NCBI RefSeq assembly: GCF_014641595.1
Contig: NZ_BMIA01000003.1
Location: 496,001-560,000 of the forward strand
Reading direction: 5' to 3'
DNA from: Dyadobacter endophyticus
Lineage (GTDB): Bacteria > Bacteroidota > Bacteroidia > Cytophagales > Spirosomataceae
DNA length: 64,000 nucleotides
Shown here: one piece after another, positions 17,003 through 26,029 of the stretch
Layout of the letters: each line of letters begins with the position of its first letter
Position numbering within the stretch: position 1 is the stretch's first letter
Notes under the pieces: generated by a model
What the model saw: only the letters and a program-made list of their open reading frames with translations
What the model was told of the DNA's origin: nothing
The model's database searches: none
Program-made: the position numbers and the translations under genes

Positions 17003-18190
17003 TTGTCCTATCCACCCATCCGTCGCTTTCGGTACATCATTTACCTGATGGACATCCTGCTGCTGTCGCTGACGGCATTCGGAGGACCGCAGGTACATCT
17101 GATGATGATGATCGAGCGTCTGGTGCACAAACGGCGGTATGTCACTGAGGAAGAGTTGCTTGAATTACAAGCACTTTGTTCCATCCTGCCTGGCCCCAGT
17201 TCCACGCAGACGGTCACGGCAATTGGCTTGAAAATAGGCGGGCAGCCGCTCGCCTACCTGACGTTGCTCGTATGGTCGCTGCCTGCGATGGTACTCATGA
17301 CGCTCGCGGCCATCGGCATACATTACCTCGAACGGAATTCCATTTCGCTGGATTTCACACGGTTTGTGGGGCCTATGGCGGTTGCATTCCTGATGTACGG
17401 AGCTTCTTCCATTGCCAGGAAAGTCATCCACAACACCCAGGGCTGGACATTCCTCGTCATTTCTACAATCCTCGCGTACATGTACCCGTCGCCTTACATG
17501 ACGCCCGTGCTAATCGTGTGCGGAGGCGTGGCTTCTTCGCTTAATTTCAAGAAGCACGAAAAGATGGAAAAGGCCCAGATCCGTATCAAATGGCGTCCTA
17601 TCATCTTCTGGATTTCCGTGCTGATCGCGGCAGCTATTATCGGTAAAATCACCAATTCATTGCCTGTCAGGCTTTTCGAGAACTTCTACCGGAACGGTAG
17701 CCTGGTTTTTGGCGGCGGACAGGTGCTGATCCCTATTTTGTACAACGAATTTGTGGAGTTCAAGCATTACCTGACCGAGCAGGAGTTCCTGGCAGGCATG
17801 GCGCTCACGCAGGTGGTGCCCGGGCCTGTGTTCTCCATTGCCACGTTTGTAGGAAGTGTATCGCTGCAATCCCACGGCTGGTTCGGCCAGATCGTCGGCG
17901 GGTTTGTGGCAACCGCTGGCATCTTCCTGCCCGGCACGTTCTTCATCTTTTTTGCCTACCCTTTCTGGGACCAGCTGAAACGCTACCGTGGCATACGGGC
18001 TTCCCTGGAAGGCATCCACGCCGCCAGCTGTGGCCTCACCATCGCCGCCGCCATCTCGCTCTTTCAGCCGATGATGACGAATATGCAGCCCGTGGCTACC
18101 GTTATTGCGACGCTGGTGGTGGTTGCATTCGGGAAAGTGCCTTCGTATTTGATCATTCTGGCCGGGTTGTTGCTGGGGTTGGTGTTTTGA
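17003..18190 (+). CDS. Chromate transporter (ChrA/CHR) family protein
   Basis: A 395-residue polytopic membrane protein with two homologous CHR halves. Half one: LLSLTAFGGPQVHLMMM and ILPGPSSTQTVTAIG. Half two: SLVFGGGQVLIPILYNEFVE and LTQVVPGPVFSIATFVG. The FGG and PGP motifs are family hallmarks. Known members export chromate by proton or sulfate exchange; many Bacteroidota homologues are untested. A TTG start at 17003 is chosen: the preceding gene's stop is in the same frame just upstream, and starting at the ATG at 17048 would remove residues before the first membrane segment. The 12-bp gap suggests co-transcription with the oxygenase. Confidence 0.88.
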   Translation: MSYPPIRRFRYIIYLMDILLLSLTAFGGPQVHLMMMIERLVHKRRYVTEEELLELQALCSILPGPSSTQTVTAIGLKIGGQPLAYLTLLVWSLPAMVLMTLAAIGIHYLERNSISLDFTRFVGPMAVAFLMYGASSIARKVIHNTQGWTFLVISTILAYMYPSPYMTPVLIVCGGVASSLNFKKHEKMEKAQIRIKWRPIIFWISVLIAAAIIGKITNSLPVRLFENFYRNGSLVFGGGQVLIPILYNEFVEFKHYLTEQEFLAGMALTQVVPGPVFSIATFVGSVSLQSHGWFGQIVGGFVATAGIFLPGTFFIFFAYPFWDQLKRYRGIRASLEGIHAASCGLTIAAAISLFQPMMTNMQPVATVIATLVVVAFGKVPSYLIILAGLLLGLVF

Positions 18191-18254
18191 TGGCGGATTT
18201 AGGCTGAGAAAGAAATTCATGTGTATATTTACTTGAATAGTTTTCCCAAACCCA

Positions 18255-21230
18255 ATGACCAGACACCACCTTATCCTACTAACACTCCTTTTCCTAGCAG
18301 CATTTACTTCAAAAGCTCAAATCAGCACCCCGCCCGGCTTTTTGCAAAACAAAACCAGCACGTCCCGACAATGGGTCGATTCCGTTTTTGCGACTTTGAC
18401 GCCCGACGAGCGCATTGCCCAGCTGATTATGGTCGCGGCGGTATCGGATACCAAGCGGGCATTGATTGATCCCAAAACGAGTAATCCGGCGGTAGTGGAG
18501 AAATTGATCCGCGAAAATAAAGTGGGCGGGATCGTATTTTTTCAAGGCGGGCCAATGCCACAGGCGAGATTGACGAACTATTATCAGTCGATTTCCAAGG
18601 TACCGCTTCTGGTGGCAATGGATGCGGAGTTTGGTCTGGCGATGCGGATCGATAGTACGGTCCGGTACCCGTATCAAATGACTTTGGGCGCCATTCAGGG
18701 GAATAACGACCTGATTTACGAAATGGGCGCACAACTCGCAAAACAAGCGCGGAGGCTCGGAATGCATATTAATTTTGCTCCGGTTGCCGATGTGAACAAT
18801 AACCCCAATAACCCGGTTATCAGTTTCCGGTCGTTTGGGGAGAATAAATACAAAGTAGCTGAAAAGGCCGTCGCCTACATGCGGGGAATGCAGGACAATG
18901 GACTACTGACCAGCGCAAAACACTTCCCTGGCCACGGCGATACCGGCACCGATTCGCATTACGACCTTCCGTTGATATCCCATTCGGCACAACGCATTGA
19001 TTCACTGGAACTTTATCCGTTCCGCGTGCTCATTAACAATGGTTTGAGCGGCATGATGATCGCGCATTTGAGCATTCCTGCACTGGACAAAACGCCTAAC
19101 TTGCCCTCTACCCTATCCAAACCGATTGTAACAAACCTGCTGCGCAGCCAGCTCGGATTTGAAGGGCTGATTTACTCCGACGCGATGAATATGAAGGGGG
19201 TAACCAAATACTTCCCCGACGGCAAAGCCGATGCAATGGGCCTCGAAGCAGGCATGGATCTGCTGGAATTCACCGAGGACGTGAACAAATCCATTGCAGA
19301 GATTAAAAAGAGTATTGCCGAAGGCAGAATCACACAGGCGGAGATCGACTACCGCTGCCGCAAAGTGTTGGAAGCGAAGGCCTGGGCGGGTCTTAACCAT
19401 TACAAACCGGTTGATCTGAACAATCTTTACCAAGACCTGAACCCAAAAGCCGCTGAGCTAACTAACCGCCTGCTCACTGAAAAGGCCCTTACAATACTTA
19501 AAAACGATAATAGTATCCTGCCGCTTCGGGCGCTGGATACGTTGAAAATCGCCTCCGTTTCCGTAGGAGCTGATACTGCTACGACGTTCCAGAACACATT
19601 GGGGCTTTATACGACCGTCGACCATTTTCAAATTCCCGCTAAGGCTACTGCCGATCAGATCGAGGCGGTGCGTTCGAAATTGAATGCATACAACCTGCTG
19701 CTGGTAGGCGTGCATTTGGGCAGCATTTCCCCGCGGACAAGCTATGGCCTCACCGAGCCAATGAGCGCAGTTTTGCAGGAACTGATCGCCACCAAAAAAG
19801 CGGTGGTTTCTGTTTTTGGAAATCCATATGCTTTGAACAAAATGCCGAAAACCGACGACGCGAAGGCGCTGATCATGGCTTACCAACTTACGCCCTATAC
19901 GCAGGATTTGTCGGCCCAGTTGATTTTCGGCGCTATTCCGGCATCCGGCAAGCTGCCCGTGACGGTCAATGCACAATATCCTTATAATGCAGGCATCGAA
20001 ACTCCGGCGCTCGGCAGATTGAAATACACCATTCCCGAAGAAGTCGGGCTGGATTCGAAGGTTATTACTTTTAAAATAGATTCCATCGCCAATGCTGCTG
20101 TAACCCAGAAGGCAACGCCGGGCTGTGTGGTGCAGCTGGCCAAAGACGGGAAGGTATTTTTCCGCAAAGCCTATGGGAAGCATACCTACGAGGGTAATCA
20201 CGCGGTAAAAGTGACGGATTTGTACGACCTGGCCTCGGTAACCAAAATCACCGCTTCGACCCTCGCATTGATGAGCCTCTGGGACGAGAAAAAGTTTGAT
20301 CTGGATGCGACTATGAAGGACTACCTGCCCGACTTTGAAGGTTCCAATAAAGCAGACTTGCAATGGCGCCGTGTGCTTACGCACAGCGCCCGTCTGAAAG
20401 CATTTATCGTACTTTGGAAAGAAGCACAAAAAGCCGACGGCAGCTGGAAAAGGAAAACGTTCAGCACTAAACAATCCAAAAGATACCCTACGTCGGTAGT
20501 GGGTGACAGCCTGTTTATTTACAAGAATTACGACAAAACCATTTTCAAATCGATTCGCGATTCTCCTTTGAATGAAAAGGAAGGTTATGTTTACAGCGAC
20601 CTTTCATTCATCCTCTACCCACAGATTGTCAAGCGGTTAAGCGGCGAGAATTTTGAAGATTATCTTAAAAACCACTACTACCACAAACTGGGCGCCAATA
20701 CGCTCACTTTCAACCCGAAACGCTTTTATAAACTGGACGACATCGTGCCTACCGAGCGCGACACGTTCTTCCGCATGACGCAGCTGCACGGCCAGGTACA
20801 CGACGAAGCCGCTGCAATGCTTGGCGGATTGAGCGGCCACGCGGGGCTTTTCGGCACTTCCAATGATGTGATGAAAGTGTGGCAGATGTATTTGCAGGAT
20901 GGCTATTACGGTGGCCAGCAGTTGTTGAGTAAGGATGCATTGATCGAGTTTACGCGCTACCAGTATCCTGAGGAAGGCAGCCGCCGAGGTATAGGGTTTG
21001 ATAAGCCGACTTTCAAATATACCGGCAATGCTCCGCGGTATGCGAGCCCGTCGAGCTTCGGGCATACGGGCTACACCGGCATTATGACCTGGGCGGATCC
21101 TGCCTGGGGGTTGAACTACGTCTTTTTGTCGAACCGGGTGTATCCAACGCGTGAAAACAATAAAATCTCGTCGATGAACATCCGCACGTCGATCATGGAT
21201 GTGGTTTACGAGCAGCTTTTAAAAAAGTAA
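18255..21230 (+). CDS. NagZ-type GH3 glycosidase fused to a serine beta-lactamase-like domain
   Basis: A 991-residue secreted fusion (signal peptide MTRHHLILLTLLFLAAFTSKAQ). Residues about 35-385 are a glycoside hydrolase family 3 domain with the NagZ loop KHFPGHGDTGTDSH (from residue 222) and nucleophile Asp309 (IYSDAMNMKG). A GH3 C-terminal-like linker spans about 405-590. Residues about 600-990 are a class C beta-lactamase/DD-peptidase-like fold with Ser661-x-x-Lys664 (SVTK), Tyr780-Ser-Asp and a C-terminal HTG triad. NagZ cleaves N-acetylglucosamine from muropeptides; the second domain suggests an amide or ester hydrolase working on the same material. LD-carboxypeptidase is encoded just downstream. 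Such fusions recur in Bacteroidota. Confidence 0.93.
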   Translation: MTRHHLILLTLLFLAAFTSKAQISTPPGFLQNKTSTSRQWVDSVFATLTPDERIAQLIMVAAVSDTKRALIDPKTSNPAVVEKLIRENKVGGIVFFQGGPMPQARLTNYYQSISKVPLLVAMDAEFGLAMRIDSTVRYPYQMTLGAIQGNNDLIYEMGAQLAKQARRLGMHINFAPVADVNNNPNNPVISFRSFGENKYKVAEKAVAYMRGMQDNGLLTSAKHFPGHGDTGTDSHYDLPLISHSAQRIDSLELYPFRVLINNGLSGMMIAHLSIPALDKTPNLPSTLSKPIVTNLLRSQLGFEGLIYSDAMNMKGVTKYFPDGKADAMGLEAGMDLLEFTEDVNKSIAEIKKSIAEGRITQAEIDYRCRKVLEAKAWAGLNHYKPVDLNNLYQDLNPKAAELTNRLLTEKALTILKNDNSILPLRALDTLKIASVSVGADTATTFQNTLGLYTTVDHFQIPAKATADQIEAVRSKLNAYNLLLVGVHLGSISPRTSYGLTEPMSAVLQELIATKKAVVSVFGNPYALNKMPKTDDAKALIMAYQLTPYTQDLSAQLIFGAIPASGKLPVTVNAQYPYNAGIETPALGRLKYTIPEEVGLDSKVITFKIDSIANAAVTQKATPGCVVQLAKDGKVFFRKAYGKHTYEGNHAVKVTDLYDLASVTKITASTLALMSLWDEKKFDLDATMKDYLPDFEGSNKADLQWRRVLTHSARLKAFIVLWKEAQKADGSWKRKTFSTKQSKRYPTSVVGDSLFIYKNYDKTIFKSIRDSPLNEKEGYVYSDLSFILYPQIVKRLSGENFEDYLKNHYYHKLGANTLTFNPKRFYKLDDIVPTERDTFFRMTQLHGQVHDEAAAMLGGLSGHAGLFGTSNDVMKVWQMYLQDGYYGGQQLLSKDALIEFTRYQYPEEGSRRGIGFDKPTFKYTGNAPRYASPSSFGHTGYTGIMTWADPAWGLNYVFLSNRVYPTRENNKISSMNIRTSIMDVVYEQLLKK

Positions 21231-21262
21231 CCCCGGTTATCCGCAGCGAACCCTGAACTCGC

Positions 21263-21270
21263 TACCTTTG
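21263..21270 (+). promoter_or_regulatory. Putative -7 box before the DciA-like gene
   Basis: TACCTTTG (followed by C) is an exact TAnnTTTG match, 26 nt before the start at 21297. No clear TTG lies at -33. It would drive the DciA-like, LD-carboxypeptidase and SDR genes. Confidence 0.5.
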
Positions 21271-21296
21271 CAGTATTCACGAACAAGGCTACAACT

Positions 21297-21617
21297 ATGT
21301 ACTATCGGTTTGACAAGGAAAAAGCATCGCGACGGCCCGGAATCACGCCGTTGAAGGAGGCTATTGACCAAATGCTCGACAGGTACAAGCTCCGTAACCG
21401 ATTCGACCAATCGTACGTGGTTGCACACTGGGACAAGATCATGGGTTCGGCGATTGCCACCCGTACCAAGAAAGTGTACATCAAAGACGGCACCCTTTTC
21501 CTGCAAATCGAATCCGCGCCGCTACGCAACGAACTTTTCCGCGCAAAAAGCAAAATCATCGAACTCATCAACCGGGAAATGGGTAGTGCGTTGGTGCAGG
21601 ATGTGGTTTTTGTTTAG
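21297..21617 (+). CDS. DUF721 / DciA-family protein
   Basis: A 106-residue small basic protein with the DUF721 pattern: helix LKEAIDQMLDRYKLRNRFDQSYVVAHWDKIMG followed by the KH-like core TRTKKVYIKDGTLFLQIESAPLRNELFRAKSKIIELINREMG. DciA proteins load or interact with the replicative helicase DnaB in bacteria lacking DnaC; the assignment of that role here rests on family membership only. The length is typical. It heads a run of three plus-strand genes with gaps of 18 and 9 bp. Confidence 0.85.
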   Translation: MYYRFDKEKASRRPGITPLKEAIDQMLDRYKLRNRFDQSYVVAHWDKIMGSAIATRTKKVYIKDGTLFLQIESAPLRNELFRAKSKIIELINREMGSALVQDVVFV

Positions 21618-21635
21618 CATTGCTTATTACTCTAA

Positions 21636-22568
21636 ATGAATCCAATCCAATTTCCTGCATTTCTGAAACCCGGTGACCGCATTGGGGTTTTGGCTCCTGC
21701 CAGCATTGTGAAATATGAAGATGTTCTTCCCGGCATTAAGTTGTTTACCGAACAATGGGGCCTGGAAGTGGTCGAGGGGAAAACGCTGAGAACTTCATTT
21801 AACCAGTTTTCGGCTTCCGATGAAGACCGGCTGACGGATATGCAGCAAATGTTAGATGATCCTTCCATTAAGGCCATCATTGCCGCCCGCGGAGGGTACG
21901 GTTGTTCACGGATTGTGGATAGCCTTAATTTCGATACGTTCCTCCAAACCCCGAAATGGATTGTCGGTTTCAGCGACCTGACGGCCTTTCTTTCGCGAAC
22001 TTTCCAGCTAGGCTTTGCGAGCATTCATGCGCCGATGGCCAAAACCATTACTTGCGCCGGCGCAGAACTGGCAGGGGAATCGCTCAGACAGATGCTTTTC
22101 GGCGAAATGCCCGCCTATGAGATACCCGCCCATCCCTTGAACCGCTCCGGCCACGCAACTGCCCAGGTGGTAGGCGGAAATCTGTGCCTGCTTGCGCATA
22201 TGATCGGCTCCGACACAGAGACGGATACGGATGGCAAAATACTCTTTATCGAGGATATCAATGAATATCTGTACAATCTCGACCGGATGATGATTCAGCT
22301 CAAACGGTCGGGCAAGCTGGCGAAACTGGCGGGACTCGTCGTAGGGCAGTTTACAGACATGAAAGACAACAACAGCCCGACTTTCGGAAAGGATTCCTAC
22401 CAAATAATCGAAGAGCATGTGGCGGCGTTCGGTTATCCTGTATGCTACGATTTCCCCGTTGGCCACGTCGGCGACAACCGCGCGATGGGCGTGGGTATGG
22501 AGGCTGCGTTGTGCGTCGATGGCGATGGCGTGCAACTCCGTTTTCTATCAAATTCCGCAGCTGTTTAG
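21636..22568 (+). CDS. Muramoyltetrapeptide LD-carboxypeptidase, peptidase family S66
   Basis: A 310-residue cytosolic peptidase that removes the terminal D-Ala from murein tetrapeptides during recycling. The Ser-His-Glu triad is visible: Ser113 in GFSDLTA, the Glu in FIEDINEY (about residue 206) and His277 in FPVGHVGDNRAM. Other family blocks are LKPGDRIGVLAPAS, ARGGYGCSRI and GGNLCLLAH. It sits 0.4 kb after the NagZ/beta-lactamase fusion, making a local murein-turnover group, and 9 bp before the SDR gene. Confidence 0.94.
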   Translation: MNPIQFPAFLKPGDRIGVLAPASIVKYEDVLPGIKLFTEQWGLEVVEGKTLRTSFNQFSASDEDRLTDMQQMLDDPSIKAIIAARGGYGCSRIVDSLNFDTFLQTPKWIVGFSDLTAFLSRTFQLGFASIHAPMAKTITCAGAELAGESLRQMLFGEMPAYEIPAHPLNRSGHATAQVVGGNLCLLAHMIGSDTETDTDGKILFIEDINEYLYNLDRMMIQLKRSGKLAKLAGLVVGQFTDMKDNNSPTFGKDSYQIIEEHVAAFGYPVCYDFPVGHVGDNRAMGVGMEAALCVDGDGVQLRFLSNSAAV

Positions 22569-22577
22569 CTAAGAGAT

Positions 22578-23378
22578 ATGACAAATTTCAAGGACAAGGT
22601 CGTGTGGATCACGGGGGCGTCGTCGGGTATCGGCGAGGCATTGGCAATGGCTTTTGCCAAAGAAGGTGCGAAGCTCGTATTAACGGCCCGCCGCCGCGAG
22701 GAATTGGAGCGGGTGAAACAGCTGACTGCATTACCTAATGCGGACGTATTGGTATTGCCTTTAGATGTCACCCAATTCGATCAGGCCGGGCCTGCCGCCG
22801 CGCAGGTAGTAGCCCATTTCGGACGCATTGATATAATGGTGCACAATGCGGGCGTCAGCCAGCGTTCGTATATAGACGACACTGACCTGGAAGTTTACCA
22901 GAGCCTGATGAATGTCAACTTTTTCAGCACGGTAGCGCTTACAAAAGCAGTATTACCGCACATGATCGCCCGGCAATCCGGCCACTTCATTGTCATGAGC
23001 AGCGTTGCAGGAAAGATCGGCACGATTATGCGTTCTGGTTACAATGCGGCCAAACACGCCTTACATGGCTTTTACGACTCGCTGCGCGCTGAGGGTTATA
23101 AGCATAACATCAAAGTCACGACCATTTGCCCCGGCTATATCCGCACAAATATTTCCTTAAATGCATTGAATGCCTCGGGGGACAAATTCGGTAAAATGGA
23201 TAGTAACCAGGCCAAGGGCATACCCGCCGATGTTTGCGCCGAAAAAATATTGGATGCCGTCAGGAAGGATAAAAAGGAAATCTATATCGGTGGTTTTAAA
23301 GAGGTTGCAGCCATTTACCTCAAAAGGTTCTTCCCGAACCTGCTGTTTGACCAGGTCAGGAAGAACATTCCGGAATAG
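22578..23378 (+). CDS. Short-chain dehydrogenase/reductase (SDR)
   Basis: A 266-residue classical SDR with the NAD(P)-binding TGASSGIG (residues 12-19), TARR at the end of beta-2 (favouring NADPH), HNAGVS, catalytic Ser in MSSVAGK and YNAAK (Tyr-x-x-x-Lys). The C-terminal IYIGGFKEVAAIYLKRFFPNLL suggests membrane association, as in DHRS7-like SDRs. The substrate is unknown. It is the last gene of the run starting at 21297, and its stop codon lies within a palindromic hairpin. Confidence 0.93.
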   Translation: MTNFKDKVVWITGASSGIGEALAMAFAKEGAKLVLTARRREELERVKQLTALPNADVLVLPLDVTQFDQAGPAAAQVVAHFGRIDIMVHNAGVSQRSYIDDTDLEVYQSLMNVNFFSTVALTKAVLPHMIARQSGHFIVMSSVAGKIGTIMRSGYNAAKHALHGFYDSLRAEGYKHNIKVTTICPGYIRTNISLNALNASGDKFGKMDSNQAKGIPADVCAEKILDAVRKDKKEIYIGGFKEVAAIYLKRFFPNLLFDQVRKNIPE

Positions 23379-23394
23379 CCATAATGGCTATTCC
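23372..23394. terminator. 23-bp palindromic hairpin overlapping the SDR stop codon
   Basis: GGAATAGCCAT (23372-23382) and its exact complement (23384-23394) around one central base. The TAG stop of the SDR gene is inside the left arm. It separates two convergent genes whose ends are only 23 bp apart and probably limits read-through from both sides, although no strong T-run follows. Confidence 0.55.
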
Positions 23395-23401
23395 ATAGCT
23401 G

Positions 23402-24745
23402 CTATTTTCCCTTCGCTTTTTCGAGATAATCGGTAGCCAGGCGGGCGATGGAGCGCACGCCGAGCACGAGGCTGCCTTCGTCCACGTAAAAGTCGGGCGT
23501 GTGGTGTGGTGCGGCTTCCGCTACGCTTTTACCTTTTGGCATACCTCCCAAAAAGAAGAAAAAACCGGGTACTTTCTGCTGGTAAAAGGCGAAATCTTCG
23601 GCCCCGGTTTTAACAGGAATTACATTTACATTCTCTTTTCCCGCCACATTTTCCAGTGTCCCGATCATTTTGGCGGTCAACGCTTCGTTGTTGACTGTTA
23701 CCGGGTACATCACATCGATATCAACCGACGCAGTAGCTCCGGCGCTTTCCGCTATGTTGGTTGAAATCTCGTGGAGGCGCTTGTGCACATAAGAATGCAT
23801 TTCTTCATCAAAGGTCCGGATGGTACCGATCATTTTGACGGATTCCGGGATAATATTCTGTCGCACGCCGCCATGTATTGCCCCTATGGTCACCACGGCG
23901 GGTGCTTGCGTGAGGTTCAGGTTACGGCTCACGATGGTCTGCAATGCAGTCACGATCTGCGAAGATGTCACGATCGGATCAACGCCCGACCACGGATAGG
24001 CACCGTGCGTTTGTTTTCCTTTTACGTCAATACTGAAAAAATCCACCGCAGCCATCGTCGCGCCGGAGCGGTAGGAAATCTTACCGACTTCAATCTGCGA
24101 ATCGATGTGTAGCCCGAAAATCGCATCGACCTTCGGATTCTCGAGTACTCCTTCCTTCACCATTAGTTCAGCTCCTCCCTCCTCACCTTCCGGCGCTCCT
24201 TCTTCGGCCGGTTGGAATATGAATTTGATAGTCCCGGGAAGTTCGTTCTTCATAGACGCCAGCACTTCGGCCACGCCCATCAGAATCGCAATGTGCGTAT
24301 CGTGCCCACAAGCGTGCATAACACCCGTAGTCTGACCTTTGTATTCGGTCGTCACTGTCGATTTGAACGGAATATCCACCCGCTCCGCTACCGGCAGACC
24401 GTCCATGTCCGCCCGCAAGGCAACGACCGGACCTGGTTTCCCGCCTTTCAGGATTCCTACCACGCCCGTATGCGCAACGCCAGTTGTCACTTCGATCCCC
24501 AACCGTTTCAGGTGGTTGGCAACCTTCTCAGCCGTTTTGAATTCCCTATTGCCCAATTCGGGATTCTGATGAAAATCGCGCCGCCATTCCACCAGCTTCT
24601 TTTCCAATGCCGGTGCTTTCTGATCGATCGATTTTGCTAATGGTGATTGTGCGTAACCTGACTGTCCGACCGCAACCGCGATCAGGACCGCTGCCGACAT
24701 CCGGCAGAACTTGTTTGAAATCTTGCTCGTAAAAGGAGTTGTCAT
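23402..24745 (-). CDS. Secreted M20-family amidohydrolase
   Basis: A 447-residue metallo-amidohydrolase with a signal peptide (SAAVLIAVAVGQSGYAQ after a basic N-region). It has the M20 blocks RRDFHQNPELGNREF, LRADMDGLPV (catalytic/metal Asp), HACGHDTHIAILMG, FQPAEEGAPEGEEGGAELMV (catalytic Glu pair), GLHID and the dimerisation domain GKQTHGAYPW. Relatives hydrolyse N-acyl or hippuryl amino acids and IAA conjugates; here it would work in the periplasm. An ATG 15 codons into the protein is a possible alternative start. It stands alone on the minus strand. Confidence 0.93.
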   Translation of the reverse strand: MTTPFTSKISNKFCRMSAAVLIAVAVGQSGYAQSPLAKSIDQKAPALEKKLVEWRRDFHQNPELGNREFKTAEKVANHLKRLGIEVTTGVAHTGVVGILKGGKPGPVVALRADMDGLPVAERVDIPFKSTVTTEYKGQTTGVMHACGHDTHIAILMGVAEVLASMKNELPGTIKFIFQPAEEGAPEGEEGGAELMVKEGVLENPKVDAIFGLHIDSQIEVGKISYRSGATMAAVDFFSIDVKGKQTHGAYPWSGVDPIVTSSQIVTALQTIVSRNLNLTQAPAVVTIGAIHGGVRQNIIPESVKMIGTIRTFDEEMHSYVHKRLHEISTNIAESAGATASVDIDVMYPVTVNNEALTAKMIGTLENVAGKENVNVIPVKTGAEDFAFYQQKVPGFFFFLGGMPKGKSVAEAAPHHTPDFYVDEGSLVLGVRSIARLATDYLEKAKGK

Positions 24746-24800
24746 AGGAAGTTGTTAAAGGACCAGATTTTCAAGATCGGAAAGAAATGCTATGGTTCCA

Positions 24801-24837
24801 AAATAAAAAAGGCCTTATCCGCAGTGGATAAGGCCTT
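24801..24837 (-). terminator. Intrinsic terminator of the locus B operon
   Basis: A 12-bp stem AAGGCCTTATCC (24809-24820) with 24826-24837 and a 5-nt loop. On the minus strand it is followed by a long T-rich run (complement of 24801-24810). It lies just after the last gene of the locus B operon. Confidence 0.88.
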
Positions 24838-24857
24838 GAATATGCAAATGCTTGAAA

Positions 24858-25358
24858 TCAATGCTCGTCTTCGCGGAAACCGGTACGACGGTAGCCGGCA
24901 TATTCATACTGCTCTCCCGGCACTTCCTTGAACTCAAATTTCACATAGATGGAGTCCGTTTTGTTGCCTCCGGGAGTGGTTGCCGCTCCTTTGATGATTT
25001 TACCTTCCAGAATCGACACCGCGCTAGCGCCTGTGTTGAGGTTGGGCAGATCTGTGGATGCATTAAAAGTCATACCAGCGAGGCTAACCTTCGATATCAC
25101 TTTGATCGGCGGATAGTCGTAAGGTTCCAGCAAACCGTGGTCATCCACAATGAGGTCTGTTTCATTATTTTCAGCGGTGTTGGCTGTTGTAACCAGGTGG
25201 TAGCCGATGCCCTGGTCTTCACCGGCTGCATACAACTGTACCCACCATTCGCCTGCCATTGCTTGCAGCTTAGTGCCTTCGAGAGCCGGTTCGCTGCCAA
25301 GATCGCAGGAAGTCATTGCGAACACCAATAGTATCAGAGAATACTTTATATATTTCAT
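24858..25358 (-). CDS. Lipid_bd-like (PF12888-type) surface lipoprotein (locus B)
   Basis: A 166-residue lipoprotein with signal peptide and lipobox MTSC (Cys18). The mature part resembles the Bacteroidota 'lipid-binding putative hydrolase' family: LAGEWWVQLYA, NTAENNETDLIVDDHG, SILEGKIIKGAATTPGGNKTDSIYVKFEF and YAGYRRTGFRED. The name of that family is historical and the biochemical role is unknown. It is the last gene of the four-gene operon susC-susD-(Ig-like)-this gene, 10 bp after its neighbour, so it probably helps capture the locus B ligand at the cell surface. Confidence 0.7.
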   Translation of the reverse strand: MKYIKYSLILLVFAMTSCDLGSEPALEGTKLQAMAGEWWVQLYAAGEDQGIGYHLVTTANTAENNETDLIVDDHGLLEPYDYPPIKVISKVSLAGMTFNASTDLPNLNTGASAVSILEGKIIKGAATTPGGNKTDSIYVKFEFKEVPGEQYEYAGYRRTGFREDEH

Positions 25359-25368
25359 AACGTCAATT

Positions 25369-26004
25369 TTATTGTTTTACAAAAGTGCGAAGCGCTGTAC
25401 CAAAGCCCGGGTTGATTACAACCCAACTGTAAGACACCCCTTCTTTGATCGTTGCATTGGTACATTCGAATGCATTACCGGGTGTCAGCTGGTAAGGAAC
25501 GCCAAGTTTGCCTTTATCGAAATAATAAAAGAAAACAGCATCGCCGGGAGACGGAACCGCCACACCACCGACGTTATCCGCCTTATAGAGGTTGTCAGCT
25601 ACTTTTGTCACTTTGGAAACACCCAGAGCTCCCGCATTACGTTTGTATGAACCTGTGATGTCAACACCCCAGGCGGCGCTCGAAATTACCCCTACATAGC
25701 GGTATTCGGTAGACGAGTATCCGTCCTTATTCACCGCATCGTATTGAATCGTATAAACGCCCGGTGTTTTTGTATCCACCGTTCCGGTCACTTTCACCTC
25801 GATGTCCTTATCACCCTCCTTGGCGCCGGCACCCGGGTCCGTAAAGGCGGCACCTGCTTTTACCACATTCCACTGCTCACCTTTCAAAGTGATAATGGGG
25901 TAGTAAGTAATCGTCGAAATGCCTTCCGTCACCTTATCCTCCTCGCACGAAAATGCTGCAAACAAGGTCAAGGCTGTTAATATAAGTTTTAGTCCTTTTT
26001 TCAT
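25369..26004 (-). CDS. Lipoprotein with DUF5011/DUF5012-type Ig-like domain (locus B)
   Basis: A 211-residue lipoprotein starting MKKGLKLILTALTLFAAFSCEED. The lipobox cysteine is followed by acidic residues, a pattern that favours surface export in Bacteroidota. The first half is an Ig-like fold of the DUF5011 type (YYPIITLKGEQWNVVKAGAAFTDPGAGA, GTVDTKTPGVYTIQYDAVNKDGYSSTEYRYVGV); the second half is an uncharacterised beta-rich domain. An ATG five codons upstream is less likely because the chosen start opens the signal peptide. Likely an accessory binding protein of the SusCD pair; ligand unknown. Confidence 0.7.
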   Translation of the reverse strand: MKKGLKLILTALTLFAAFSCEEDKVTEGISTITYYPIITLKGEQWNVVKAGAAFTDPGAGAKEGDKDIEVKVTGTVDTKTPGVYTIQYDAVNKDGYSSTEYRYVGVISSAAWGVDITGSYKRNAGALGVSKVTKVADNLYKADNVGGVAVPSPGDAVFFYYFDKGKLGVPYQLTPGNAFECTNATIKEGVSYSWVVINPGFGTALRTFVKQ

Positions 26005-26029
26005 AATATCAGTTATCAATGACCTTCAA

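Noticed and set aside
19458..20474. A 338-residue minus-strand frame inside the GH3/serine-hydrolase gene
   Set aside because: It lies fully within a recognised fusion gene and shows no domain, signal or start context of its own.
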